64,000 nucleotides of DNA from Akanthomyces muscarius (Eukaryota > Ascomycota > Sordariomycetes > Hypocreales > Cordycipitaceae), in NCBI RefSeq assembly GCF_028009165.1, contig NC_079246.1, positions 434,001 to 498,000 of the forward strand, given 5' to 3'. This document shows positions 11,287 to 23,509 of this stretch, piece by piece (position 1 is the first letter of the stretch; the number at the start of each line of letters is the position of its first letter). The notes beneath the pieces are model-generated. The model was given only the letters and a program-made list of their open reading frames with translations. It did not search any database and was not told where the DNA came from. The translations under genes were made by a program, and so were the position numbers.

Positions 11287-12360
11287 GATATCGTGACCTC
11301 TGTGATGGTTGGCCAACACAAGTTTTAAGAAAGGCACATCTTCAAACAAGTTTCGAGGCAGCTCCGATTTCAAAAGAAAATGGGGGAAGCGATTCCAGCC
11401 TATAGTACTCTTTATTAAGTCACTGAGGGCCCGGCAAACTACTTTCCCACTTGGACCAAACTACGGGGTTGAGCTTGATGCTCTAGTCCTTTCCCACCCG
11501 ACAATGACGAAAGAAGTAATCTTGGCGCACACGCCACGCAACTGTGCGATCTGTCATTGTCCACCAGTGCCGAAGCTAACAATGGGCTTCTCCACCGCTA
11601 GCTTCGACTGCCGAGAAGCTGCACACAATCTGGCGGACGAACAGGTCGTTACTCAGTAGAGATCAATGTGACACTGTTGTTTCCACATCGGTCCGGTTCG
11701 TTGAAGCATGTGCGATGCCCTTGCCGGATTTCTGTTGGTGCAGACACCCGTATCTGTGTAAGCTCGGGGGCCGATTCGGCATGGCGCAACCTTGGCGACC
11801 GCAGGCGAGTGAAACTTTTCGGGGGACTAGTTACAGTTTGAAAAGATCTCTATGAAGGGAGTCAGTAGCGAATGCCGCAACTGAACTTTCGACAGAAGAT
11901 TGTAGAACTTAGCCTTGGCATGAAAGCGATCGTCTCAACCACCCCCAGCGCGGCGGCCCCCGAACCCCCTGGCAATGCATCCACACCGAGTATCCGGGCA
12001 GCACCAACTAAGTTAGTGATTATGAAGCTGGCGAGCTGAATGCCGAACTGCTTGAAAACTACCCGGATCGGGGTATTAGCGCCAACGCCTCCGATACCCT
12101 GGACAGGCATCGATGCGACGGTGCTTGATCACGTTTGCCTTGTAGATGGGGAAAAGCGATGCTCAGATATTTAAATCTATGTCCCCGCCGCCACAGTCTC
12201 TCTCTTCTCTTTTCGGCATGAATCCATGCGCTGACTGTCGCTGACGCGAAAAACACGACGGGCGTAAATGGCTGAAAATATTATGTGATTTCAAAGAGTC
12301 CACTTCCTCTATAACGTCTTTGTTCTTCTCAGCATTCAGTTTCGCGCAGTTATCCAGCTC
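11287..12360. other. Intergenic, no supported gene
   Basis: 1.07 kb upstream of the FAD oxidase and downstream of the histidine phosphatase. Two minus-strand frames (11862-12110 and 12059-12256) and a plus-strand frame (11309-11659) are open, but they match no family I know, lack a good start context and overlap one another. I see no convincing gene. Confidence 0.45.
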
Positions 12361-12963
12361 TTAGTCGTCTAGGCCAGGGCAGTTCTCGGAATAAATCTTC
12401 ACAGAGTCGTAGGGGTAGGGCTGATCGTAGATGAGGTCATATCTCTTGCCGGGGTACTTTTCCGGATCGCCGCCCAGAGCTTCCGAGACATGCGTGAGCA
12501 TCTGATGCTCCCAAGCAATCAGAATGTTGCCGGGGCCGCGGTAGGCTTTGGCCTCCTTGGCGGCGCACTCTGCGTCCTTGTACTCGCATTTGTGCTCAAT
12601 CGTGAGGCCGAGAGACCTGGCAAGGGGTAGGGTTGTGTTGTACGGGCGCTGGCTGAGGTTGTCTATTTTATCAAACGCCGAGGTTAGTATTTATGCTTTT
12701 TGTGCCTGCTGGTCCTCGCCGTATTGGCTTGGTTTGGGGGAGGGGCGCTGCTTACCGCCAGGGTGTGGGTTCTGGACAATGATCTTTTGAATGTCAAATC
12801 GGCTGTCGCGGCCAAAGAGGTCAACCAGGCACTGCTCGCGCTCCATACCCTTGGCAGAGATGGTACCGTTATGGTTCTTCTCGCCGTGGCGGATGAGGAA
12901 GATGTTCGGGCGGGCGGCAGCGCCGACAGCAAGGGTAGCGCCCACGAAGGTAAAGAACTTCAT
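12361..12963 (-). CDS. Secreted histidine phosphatase (phosphoglycerate mutase-like)
   Basis: Two exons: 12963-12756 and 12662-12361, 169 aa. A signal peptide MKFFTFVGATLAVGAAARP is followed directly by FLIRHGEKN, the RHGE motif carrying the phosphohistidine. The protein is short for the superfamily but matches small fungal secreted members: the second half has ILIAWEHQMLTHVSEALGG, with the second active-site His, and ends YPYDSVKIYSENCPGLDD. An upstream in-frame ATG at 12981 would add MHLSIN ahead of the signal peptide; 12963 gives the cleaner signal. Phosphatase activity on an extracellular substrate is inferred. Confidence 0.85.
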
Positions 12964-13888
12964 GTTTATTGACAAGTGCAAAATGGCAGGAAAAGAATTA
13001 GCAATTGCAAAGGAAAATTGACGTGATTGTGATTCAGGATCTTGCTAGTCGAGAGCAGGCGGACATATTTATACTAAGCGAGATAGATTGTAGGTTCATG
13101 AACGCGATGAGCTGATTCGAGTTACTTCCTGCAGACTGCCTCCATTACCACCTTCTCCAATCAGAAGGTACACGTGCTACAGGCATTATTCTTAAGCTTA
13201 GGGTGTACCTCGCATTCTTGACCGACCGGGCATCATCTCCTGCAGGGTTGCATCGCTCCTTGACGGCGATCTCCCGAAACAGCAGGTGAGTTTTCGCCGG
13301 GATACGCTCGGCGGTCCGACTTCTAAACTCGAAAAGGGACAAGAACTGCCGTCACGGATTGGGTCAAGCTTTCCTTGCGCCATCGGCAGGCTGGAGACTC
13401 GGCGGTCTGGACTCCGGATTACGGAAGAAAACCCCGATTCGATGCCTGATCTCGGCTTGAGCTAAAAGTATTCACCCACGGTACGTCCACGGAAGATAGG
13501 ATGAACCACCATCAACGACAAGCTGGCTTGAGCGACTATGGCCATTTGGACTACCCCGTTCACATGTTCTTGACTTTTCAAGATTTCCCTCCCGGTTATG
13601 TAGGGCTGCCGCGGGATATCGTGCATTAGTCTAGCCTCAAAACTTGACCGAAACACTATATTGCGGATCTTCTTATGGATACTATGAACATGAATCTGCA
13701 ACACGTGGACAGCGGCAGAGGACACAAATTTCAGCAAAACGTGGGTAAAAGCTTGTCAATTAGTGAGACTCAACCAGTTCCGGCTTACAATCATGATTTC
13801 AAAGTAAGAGAGCGCGAGAGACTTGTTAATCAGAGTGGATTCACGGAGAAGAGATTGCCATTTCATAAGTATCTAACACATACTCTTT
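12964..13888. other. Intergenic, no gene seen
   Basis: 925 bp hold the promoter of the histidine phosphatase and the 3' flank of the ABC transporter. Open frames at 13462-13737 and 13675-13989 have no recognisable features. Confidence 0.45.
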
Positions 13889-16800
13889 TTATAAGCTTCT
13901 GCTGTTCCACAGAGCTTGAAACTCCGAGCCCGGCATCGCGAGCAAGTCATCAGGGTTACCCACCTCGGCAACCTTGCCGCCAGCCATGACAACAATCACG
14001 TCGTAGTGTCGCACAATCTCCAGACGATGCGCCACCTCCACCACGGTCTTACCATCAAGGTCAGACCGAAGCGCCGCGCGCACCTCGTCGTCAGTGCGTG
14101 TATCCACGCTGCTGGTCGCCTCGTCCAGGAGCACAACACCACCACCCGAGCTACTTTCACGTCGAAGCGAAATGCGCGCCAGGCAAAACAACTGAAGCTG
14201 ACCGGCCGACAAGCTCAAATCCTCGAGCTTGGCGTCTAGGCCGCCGCGCGACTCAAGAAAAGGCCAGATGGCTGCCTTGGTGAGAGCTTGAATGAGCAGC
14301 TCGTCGGCTTGGATCTTGCCCTCGGGGTCCAGATTGTGACGCACTGTGCCGGGAAGTTGGAAGGCATCCTGAGGAAAGGCGGAGAGCTTGGAGCGAATAT
14401 CTTGTCGGGGAAGCGTTGCCAGATCGACACTGTCGATGCGCATGGTGCCGCCGCGGAGCTCCAGGAGTCGTGACAGAGCAGCGATGAGAGAGGATTTGCC
14501 ACTTCCAGAACGTCCACAGACGCCGACCTTCGTTCCAGGCTCAATGGTCAAGGTGACACCGCGAAGAATATCCTCACCGTCGTCGCTGTAAGCAGCGACC
14601 ACATCCTCTAGCTCGATGCGTCCTTGGGAGGGCCAGTCCGCGCTGGGTTTCTCCGTTTCCTCTGACTTGTTCTCGTTCGGAGTATACTGATTGAACCACT
14701 TCAATCTGGCAATGGCACCAAGCGAGGTCTCAAGCTGCGTCCAGGCCATGATGACGCTGGAAAGAGTGAAGTTGAAGCTAATGACATTGACCAGGGCCAG
14801 ACCAATGGCACCTCCAGATGTTGAAGAGGGCAGAACGACGGCGAAAATGACGAGTACCAACGCCATACCTGCGGAGAACAGATCCAAAACTACTTGCAGC
14901 CAGCGCTGGATGCAGAACATCATGTAGTACGGCTTTTGCGACGTGTTGAGGCGCTGGTAGTTTTCAGCTTTGGTGGCGCGAGCCCAGCCAAAGGCGCGAA
15001 TTGTCGAAAGACCGGCGACGGTTTCCGTAAACTGCGTGTACAACGGGGATTTTAATTCTAAATCAAGGAATCGAATTTGACGAGAGGTGCGCAGATAATA
15101 TCGCTGAATCATATAGACGGCAACAAGGCCAAAGGGAATAATCACTCCCACATAAGACGCTCCAGAGGCGATGACGGCGGTGTCGGCAACAGCCTGTGCA
15201 ACTAGAATGATGGTTCCCGCAAATGCCATTGGCAAGGCCTGGTCAATGAGACTCATATCTTGACTGAATCGGTTCAGGGTGATGCCATTATCTGTAGACG
15301 TGAAAAAATGCAGAGGTGCACGCATCACGGCCTTGAGCAGAATGGTGTGTAGGCGATTGGCGGATCTTGGAATGCCCACGATGAAGAAGTACGCGATAAC
15401 CATGAGCTGGAAGAATGATGCTAGGATGGCAAAGGCCACGTAGCCTCCCATGTAGCTGAGCCTGTTCGTGTTGGTACCTCTCTCGGTCCAAAGACGGAGC
15501 CAAATCTGAGGCATCTTTTCAATGCCAACACTGACACAGACCAAGACGGCAGTGACGACTACGACGGACATGCCCAGAGATTTGAGATAAATTTTGTAAC
15601 AATCAATGTCGCCAGTTTGGCGGCTCAACTCGTTCTCAACCTGCTTCGTCTTCTCCTCAATGTCGAGCTCGGCTCGCCGGAGCGGCTTTTCGGATTTCAC
15701 CCGCTCTACAGGGACGTCGGAGACGGCATCAGTTGAGTCAGTATCCTCCTCCAGAACACCCCATTCAGAAGGATCAAATGCACTGTAGGGAACTTGATTG
15801 CGCACAATGCAGCCATCCTCAATCATGGTGATGCAATCAGCAGCCGTCAGAAAGTTGACATTGTTCGTAGCCAAGACAATGGTCTGGCCGTTTTTGCGAA
15901 GCAGGCCATCGCTACTGAGCAAACGAGTAAAGACTGCCTTGGAAGTCTTGTTGTCGAGACCACTGAAGACATCGTCGAGCACGATGAAGTCTTTTCGAGA
16001 AAAGACGGCGCGAGCAAGGGCGACTCTCTGCTTTTGCCCGCCACTAAGTGCGACACCTCCCGATCCTACGAGCGTCTGCTGACCATTTGCAAACGCCGCG
16101 AGGTCTTCGTCAAGACCACAGGCAGCGACAACCGTTTGGAACCATTCTTCATCGTACTGGGACTGACCAACGATGTTCTCTTCGACAGTGACATTCAGTA
16201 CCCATGGTGTTTGGTCGCAGTAGGCGGCATACTGGGAGTCAGAGTCTAAGGAACCAGAATCAATTGGCAATTCACCAATCATGGCCTTGACGAATGACGA
16301 CTTGCCGCATCCAACACGACCCACTACCATAGAGAGCGTGCCACGACGGACTTCCATGGAAATGTCGCGAAGCACGCCCTTTTTGCCGCCAATAGAAAAA
16401 GTCGCATTCTTGAATTTGATGACAGTCTCTGATGGTTCCCGAGCAGACATGGACGCCATTTCGACGCCTGGCGAGGAATTGTCGAGGAGTGCGATCTGAT
16501 CGTGAGTGGAAAGGGAAATCGAAGACTTTTCAGACTTGTGTGGCAAGCAACGAGGGTCTTTGCGGACTTCGGACAGCAGGAAGCTCTGAAGACGGGTAAA
16601 ACTACCCACGATACCAAAGAGCTGCATCATGGAGACGAGGAGAGTCATGATGGGATTTGCTGCAATGGTAACGATGGAGAGAGAGGTAAAAGCGGTAGCC
16701 ACACTGAGGCCCTCGTCGGCCTTTGTCCAAAATATAGCAGCAAGAATGACAATGACTGGAGTGATGGACGTCGAGGCCGTTGCAAGACCGTGTAGATAGA

Positions 16801-18365
16801 CCTGAATCCAGCGGAACTTGACCGAGAGCCTCAGCTCATGGGCCCTCAGCTCCTGAAGACGATCCAAAAAGAAGTCGGTCAGACCCATCATCTTGACGCC
16901 CTTGATTTGACTGAGCATGTTGGAAGTATCACCAACCCGCTGCTGGATGGCAGCATTCCACAGCACCCTGGCTGGCCCCAGCTTTGGCGCGATGACAGCG
17001 GCGCAAACAGTGGTCAGAAGGGCGGGAATCAAAATGAAGAGACTGGGAACGCCAACCTGTCGGTACAGTAGAAAAAGCGCCAGAGGAAGTTCGATAAAGG
17101 CAGCCCAGATGTCGTGAATGACGGCTCCCCCTACCGCGATTCCCTCAACGTCGGTGCTCATGAGTGTGACGGGAGCCATGTCGCGAATCCCCGAGCTTTC
17201 AATCTCGAGCGTCTTTTTGAATACGAGAGCGACAAGACCGCCACGATACATGGTAAGGAGCTGGTACGTCGCATGGCGATACCAGGCGTGGCTCACAGCG
17301 AGACCTATGTATAGGAGAATCGTGGCGCCAATGAGACTGGCGCCTTCCTTTCTTTCTCTCTTGTCGCCTTGCGCAATATAACCAACGACTGAGTTGATGA
17401 GAAAGGGCTGGGACAGGGTGAAGCCGCTGTAGAGCAACCTGGGAACAATGCCTGCGGCGAATTGGGCCTTGTAAGCGAGAAAGGTACACTTGAGCAAGCT
17501 GCTGTTGCTTTTTTTGTCATCTGGTGAAGAGTTAAAAAAGTGCCGGAAATGAAAGGAAAGATCTAGAAAGAGTACACACCCGCATCCCACACCATTTCGA
17601 GCTTTTGGCGCAAGTCTCGCGAGTCAAACTTGGGCGCAATGGGGCCGATGTGGTTGACGTCCAGCAGGGACTTGTAGCCAAGGGTCAGGAAGCCGTTGAG
17701 CCACCAAAAAACGCTGCGGCTGATGAAGCCGGCGCGCGTCTCCCGCGACTGCGCCTTTTCGCCCGCGAGGATCGTTTTGGGCGTCTCCTCGAGCGCCAGG
17801 AGACACAGGCGCAACGCAAAGGCGGCCGTGAGGACGCCCGCCAGCGGTGGCTGCTGGGCGCGGATCCATGCTGTCCGGATCGAGGCAACGTCGAGAATGC
17901 TGCTGACGAGGAGGTAGATGTTGAGGAGAAAAGACTGGCTCGGCGAGCGATTGTGCTCGAAAAAAGAGAGCGCGAGAATGGCGATGCTCTCGAGGACGCC
18001 GATGACACCCTCTGGGATGGATGTCTTGGCCTTGGTCGTCGATGGAAGACTCCACAAGGCCAAAACGGCGATTTGCAGTGCGACGAGAACCCCAGCCGTT
18101 CCCTGGCAAGACCCAAATATTATCAGAAAGACCCTTGGAAGAAATAGAACGGGAGGGGATTTAAGACATGTCTTACCAGTTTGGCAATTAATAGCTTGCG
18201 TGAGCCGACGCACGTCTGTCTCTTCCACAGCTGAAAGATGCGATACGGCGCGGCGAGTATGAATACACTGGCAGGTAGAAGCGAAAACAGGCTCTGCTCA
18301 AAGACGAGAGTAAAGTCAAAGTAGCCAGGCAGCTTCGGCCCAAAGTCGTCGTCGCCGGCAGCCAT
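13889..18365 (-). CDS. ABC-C (MRP-type) full transporter
   Basis: Exports conjugates, drugs or metabolites across the plasma or vacuolar membrane using ATP. Three exons: 18365-18177, 18102-17580 and 17520-13889, 1447 aa. Order: N-terminal TMD0/linker in exons 1-2, TMD1, NBD1, TMD2, NBD2. NBD1 has Walker A GRVGCGKSSF (near residue 638), signature LSGGQKQRVALARA and FIVLDDVFSGLD, where the usual catalytic Glu is Asp, as in many ABC-C NBD1s. NBD2 has GRSGSGKSSL (near 1244), LSAGQLQLFCLARI and VVLLDEATSSVD, with Glu intact, so ATP hydrolysis would occur mainly at one site. TMD2 carries LKAVMRAPLHFF and NRFSQDMSLID. No adjacent biosynthetic genes suggest its cargo. It aligns by eye with the relic at 304-2290. 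Confidence 0.93.
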
Positions 18366-19813
18366 GATGAAGAAGACTACTACGCGGTTTTACGATTCAA
18401 AGATGGCAGACTTTTCTCCATCTCTTCTTTTTCTTTTATCGTCTCAACAACAAGGGATTATCTAGCTATATAACTAGCCTATCAAGTTGGTGTGTCCACT
18501 GCGGACTTGGATGTCCCCGGCCGGATGGGCTTTCGGAGTCTACGTACGGCCCGGCTGGGGCGTTGCGGAGATGGGACTGACTAGCGGGAGCAGTATCCGC
18601 GCCACGACAGCAGGCATATCTGGCATATTCTGTAATTCTGCCAGTCAGAGTGCGTTTTTTGCAGCAAGGCTGTCATCATAGTGACTGTTTCGAGATTAGG
18701 GCGAAGGCCGGCCTACGTATGCGTCTGCGTAGGGCTGTTGTCACCGCGATGACTCGACACAACGGCACAGTTTCCAACGTCACGTTGCTTTGGTCTGCGA
18801 TACTTGGAAAAATGTGCTCTAGTCCGAAGTGGACGGTAAAACAATCTGTTCATGTTTATACTAGTACAGATTAGAGACAACATAGGCAAGTATCGGCCTC
18901 GGATAGTGATGTTGTAAGCCTGACGAAATAATGAGCACCCACACACACCACCTCATTAACCACAGGGCTGGCGGCGGACACTGTAGTAGTCCGCAGAGGC
19001 GCCGAGTACCAAGTGGTCACTCTGATCAAATGACGAGGGTGCAATTGGCCGCCTAAAACAACTAGTCTTGCTAGCATTGGAACGAACCCTCCCGACCACT
19101 GGCAGACGAGACGGCTTGACTTGTATCGGTCAAGCTTGCGTGGCATTGTCAGATCTCACAGGTGGGAAAACGCCCTAGTTCACGATCGGCAGCTGAAGAA
19201 ATGGGTACACGAGCCGCCAAGCCCTTAGCCTGACCGACTCTGCCTGGCTTCGCAACGACGAACCCTCGCTTATCAACCATGACAGCTACGCGCGATGACA
19301 TAGGAGTATTTATATGGAGCTGGCAAATGAGAGGTGGTTTTAACATTGACGCATAGGAAATTAAGCTTTGGCGTATAAAATAAATATACCAAAAGTGCAA
19401 GTGCGCCAGTGCACCAGAAGCGGCAAACCTGTCATGATTATAGGTCGAACTACAGCCACTTTGCCCCGCCACTCACAATGTCGACACACTCATATGTTCA
19501 AGTAAAATCTAATCATCCTTGCAATGTGTGGTAGGAGTGGCTGGTGAGATACGAAGGGAAGACAAGATGCACGCACAGGCGAGGGCATTCCAGAATGCGA
19601 GAAGTGGGAGGAAACAGCGCAGACGTAGTTGGGTGATTTGGGTGGCATATTATAAGTCGCGGTACTCACCAGCAGAAAAGCTATTCAATTATACCACATG
19701 ATCCCTGGGCAATACTATGCCACACATGCAGGCTATGATCCTTCGTAATTTCCCAATGCTAGTACGGAAGAAATAGCGTCGAATCGCCGTTCTAAATAAG
19801 GCTCTGGCTCGCG
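18366..19813. other. Intergenic, promoter of the ABC transporter
   Basis: 1.45 kb with no supported gene. A CT-rich leader lies just upstream of the transporter start (about 18395-18445). Several short frames (for example 18871-19146 and 19149-19472 on minus) show no family features. Confidence 0.5.
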
Positions 19814-20556
19814 CTAAGCACACCAACGTAAGGTGATAGTGTCCTGGTCGTTGCCGTCGTGGCCGGCGATCCAGGCACCGAGCTTAACCTGGGTAGGCGA
19901 GCTCGGGAAGCGAGCGACTGCCTGGCTCGCAGTGAGGATGCGCTGGACAGTACCGTCCACGGACCACTCGATGCGGTCGGGGGTCCAGTCGACGGTGTAC
20001 TTGTGGACCTTGCTCCGAATGTCGTCCACAGGAGGAGACCCGCCGAACTTGTGGTAGGCCTGATCACCCTTGGAGAAGACATTGGACTGGATCATCTTGT
20101 TTTCGGAGCCGATGGCCTCCCAGTCAATCTCGTCGAGGTCGTCGGAGAGGAGCACAACGGTGCTGATGACGCTTGGTCCAGGGCGGCCTGCATCTCGACC
20201 TCGACGCGGCCAAAGAAGATGTACTCCTTGGAGCGGAGCGTTGGGGCCTGATGGACGGCAGCCATGGCGCAAATGGCGCCGTTGGACTCATACATGACTG
20301 CCTTGCCGGCCTCAGCCTCAAAGGCGGAGCATTCGCCCTGCGTGAAGTCGCAGCTGATGCCCTTTTTGCCGACAGCAGGATCAGCGGGACAGGCTGGAGG
20401 TGACGACGTGACATACTATTCTACTGGATTGAATAGAGTCATGGATGCTAAGAACGTACATTTATCAAGCGGGTTGCAGGCAGTAGAGGTCTGCGCAGAG
20501 GCAGGAAGCGCGGTGGCCAAAGCCACGTAGGCGGCAACGAAGGGCTTGGACAGCAT
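19814..20556 (-). pseudogene. GH16 Crh-like glycosidase with a frameshift and truncated C-terminus
   Basis: The Crh family are cell-wall transglycosylases that join chitin to beta-glucan. Exon 1 (20556-20460) gives a signal peptide and CNPLDK; exon 2 starts at 20393 with SCPADPAVGKKG and runs through APTLRSKEYIFFGRVEVEMQAA. At about 20181-20187 the reading frame must shift by one base, at a short G run (C run on the coding strand), to continue as PGPSVISTVVLLSDDLDEIDWEAIG; the catalytic DEIDWE motif is intact in the second frame. The coding then ends early at 19814-19816, after WIAGHDGNDQDTITLRW, where family members continue with a tryptophan-rich strand and a C-terminal tail. Either the gene is dead or the base call is wrong; the short end supports real decay. 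Confidence 0.8.
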
Positions 20557-21201
20557 GGCTGTACGTGAAGACAAAAGCAGGCAAGTCGAAACGATAAAGG
20601 AAGTGCGAATATGGACCAGTAAAGACAGAATATACAAGTTGGAGTGACCGAAGGAATAAAAGAGAACAAAGGGTGAACGAACAGGAGGAGGAAGGCCTCT
20701 CAGGGGATTTTAGGCGGCGCTCTCTCAGCCTTTTCCCCTTGCTGCTGCCTGTTATAGCGCACATAACGAGCGAGAAACCATTGGCGATGCGGAGTTTGAA
20801 GGATTCAGGGTTGTTATTGCGTGGATACGGCGCCGTGGAGGAAACAAAAAAGCCGGCATGGTTATGTGAGCGCACGTTTTAACCGCTTCGGGCTACTAAC
20901 TCACGATATTGACTTGCAGCCTTGTTTACGGTGGGCCTAATCCTTGATTGAAATTACGATAATATAAGACTTCATAGTCGTATTGATAATAAAATATTAG
21001 TTCTTAGAGCTTTCGAATCGCTAGTTATGATATATCACAGTTGCCCCCCGGCTGGGGATGCTCTTCGTGTTTGACATTACAACCCTCACTTGTACGCGAG
21101 GCCGCGACTCACGTACTTTGCTCGACCTTGTCTCTCGTTTCTTCTCAGCCAAAAAAAATAAAAAAACTGCGCACGCAAACTTATCGCGTCCATCACCAGC
21201 C
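20557..21201. promoter_or_regulatory. Divergent promoter region between the GH16 relic and a 2EXR gene
   Basis: 645 bp. The stretch near 20940-21040 is A+T-rich. An ATG at 21058 is in frame with the 2EXR gene and would extend it by 48 residues; the 21202 ATG, in context CAGCCATGGCC, is a better start. Confidence 0.45.
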
Positions 21202-22407
21202 ATGGCCAAACTCTCACCAACAAATAGGTTTCATTTTTTCAGTCGTCTCCCCCCGGAGCTGCGAGACCGGATCTGGTTTTTCTGCCTTCCCCGTCGCGTC
21301 GTGCCCCTCGATGACCCCGTTTGGACAGAGACTTGCCAGTGGTTTCCTTCGCACGAAAGTGAGCAGCAGTGTTGGGCAGGCCATAGCCGGGTGTACCACC
21401 GGGCCAGAGCGCCACCCTTCGTTGCCTGTGTCTGTCGTGAAGCTCGCCAAGTGGCTTTTCGCTGGGGTGGCGTTAAGGAAATGGATAGCGGTGTTTCCAT
21501 CTGTTTTGTATGGATACAGCCAAAGCTCGATATTCTGCTGAGTGCATGGTCGCCCGTTCATTCAGCCGAAGCAAGTCACGATGAAGACATGATGGGGTAT
21601 TTTCTATGGGAGCAGAGGCGCTTTCATCCGGGAGCACCAGTCTGTTTGATGGCGGACCATGTTTATAAGTTTTACTCGAATCCGTCGGCGCCGGAGAGCA
21701 ACTACACGCCGGTTCTCAGAATGGACGACGAGGATTCGATCGTGTATCTGCTTCGCAACGCTAAAAGAAGAGACGAGGAAGACGAGGAGGATTTAAGGCC
21801 AGACTTGAGCGTTCCTATGGACGTTGATGTCGCTATGGAAACGGTCTATATCCACGCCACAAAAGCAGATGTGCTTGCGTCACAGCTCTTTGGTCGCATC
21901 GCGGATGAGCCTTCCCAGCTGGTTGATTACGACGACGTGGCCACCCTAGCTAAATTTCGCACATTGTTCAACAAGAACCCAAAAAATCAACAACGAGTGG
22001 CCTTGACAGAAAAATTCAATGCCATCGAATCATCCGAGTTTCCAGCGCAAGTGACGAGATGGCTTGCCAAGGCAACGTGGAAACTCCTGGCACTTAAGTG
22101 GCTGCACGAGAAGCAGCATAACCCCCTGAGCAATATTTTCAGGGATCCAGCGCAGGTTTTTGAACGCCCTCATGTCTTCGATACATTTCTACATATGGAA
22201 CACCCCCATCACTTCAAGGACGATCACCCCTGGGTGATTGAAGAGACGGAGAGACTGCCGAAGTTGAGGCCCAAAATTTGGTTCGCGTATTGCACAAAAG
22301 ACTGCCAAATAAAAACGGAAGCAAAAACAAAGGATGAAGAGAACCGGTGGGAATATGATGAATGGCCGATAATGAACTTCTTGCCGAATGTATCTTCTAC
22401 TAAGTAG
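21202..22407 (+). CDS. 2EXR domain protein
   Basis: Single exon, 401 aa. The N-terminus FHFFSRLPPELRDRIWFFCLPRRVV is the 2EXR signature of a large, lineage-expanded fungal family of unknown function. An internal VACVCREARQVAFRWG block is also typical. There is no signal peptide and no membrane segment. The middle has an acidic run (RRDEEDEEDLRPD). The family sits at subtelomeric and variable loci in many Pezizomycotina, and a broken relative is present at 55220-56199. The chosen start is the Kozak-like ATG just before the domain. Confidence 0.85.
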   Translation: MAKLSPTNRFHFFSRLPPELRDRIWFFCLPRRVVPLDDPVWTETCQWFPSHESEQQCWAGHSRVYHRARAPPFVACVCREARQVAFRWGGVKEMDSGVSICFVWIQPKLDILLSAWSPVHSAEASHDEDMMGYFLWEQRRFHPGAPVCLMADHVYKFYSNPSAPESNYTPVLRMDDEDSIVYLLRNAKRRDEEDEEDLRPDLSVPMDVDVAMETVYIHATKADVLASQLFGRIADEPSQLVDYDDVATLAKFRTLFNKNPKNQQRVALTEKFNAIESSEFPAQVTRWLAKATWKLLALKWLHEKQHNPLSNIFRDPAQVFERPHVFDTFLHMEHPHHFKDDHPWVIEETERLPKLRPKIWFAYCTKDCQIKTEAKTKDEENRWEYDEWPIMNFLPNVSSTK

Positions 22408-23509
22408 AAAGCCCAATCCTATCAAGAAACGCCCATGGCGTCAGAGTCAACTCTATATACTAGACTTTGTAATTTGGTGCGTATAAGTAGTTCTACCAAT
22501 AGAAGTCAAGATAGTGCCCCGTGAGCCGCCAAGTTGCCGACTGATTCGCGACAATGCAGCTGGTCCATGCGCGTGTGTTTGGCGGGTGGCAGGCTGCACC
22601 TCCTACTTGGCGTACATGCAGCATCATGTTGTAGGCCATGAGTAGCGAAAGCTGCCTCAAGATGAAGCGTTGATTGATTCTCAAATACCGTCCTCGCGTC
22701 TGATCATTGGCCGACTAGCCTACGGAAATCGCGCTGCACATTGCGACCCGCGAGATAGGCAATTCTGGCTTCGATCAAATGATGCATTCAAACAATACCA
22801 TATAGCCCACAGCACACGAGTGCCCCCGTTTTATTTAAAATAGGCAGTCGGGCATTTGTTTTGGCTCGTCGAGTGTGACTACGGCAGGAGAACAGCCTTT
22901 GCAGTTGTCGCTAGCTTTCATGTACTTGCTGTGCTCCAACGCCAGAGACGAGGAGCAAGAGTCCTTTTTGGTCATTTAGCCGCAGTTCTGCTAAAAATTC
23001 GATTGATACAGGATACTCCAACGACCATTTAGTTTCTGAACTCATCTTGCTTTCCCATATTGTTTCCTTGCGCTCATGTTGAGTGACATCCGGCTTTGCA
23101 GTTGTATAAGTCGAGACTGGTGTGTGCCCATGTACAGGAGGGCTGTCCTGGATCGGAGCGAAATGCCGCGCCATGAATTAAGAAATTGTTTAAAAAAAAA
23201 CCTGCTATCCATAAAAGTCGCGGTAAAAACACATCTGACGCTTTATAGATTGATAAGATGCAGCTCAGACGACGGGCGTAGGCCAACAGGATACACCCCC
23301 TGCGCGCGCTTGAGCCGCTACATCTCGGTACCAACAACTTCCGAGAGAGATGGGCCGCTCCATCAGCGCGTCACCAGTTTCATCGCCCAAACCCCCTTCG
23401 ATATTCTCATCTTTTCATTTGTTTCTCAGGCTCCAGATAAAAACAGCATATATCTGCACCACCAATACATAAACTCACAACAAGAGGAGACGCAAAAATC
23501 ACCACAACC
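22408..23509. other. Intergenic, no gene seen
   Basis: 1.1 kb. A minus-strand frame at 22911-23174 is open but carries no recognisable motif. The last 150 bp before 23510 form an A-rich leader for the next gene. Confidence 0.45.

Noticed and set aside
11862..12256. Two overlapping minus-strand frames as a possible small gene
   Set aside because: No recognisable motif, no consistent splice model, weak start contexts.
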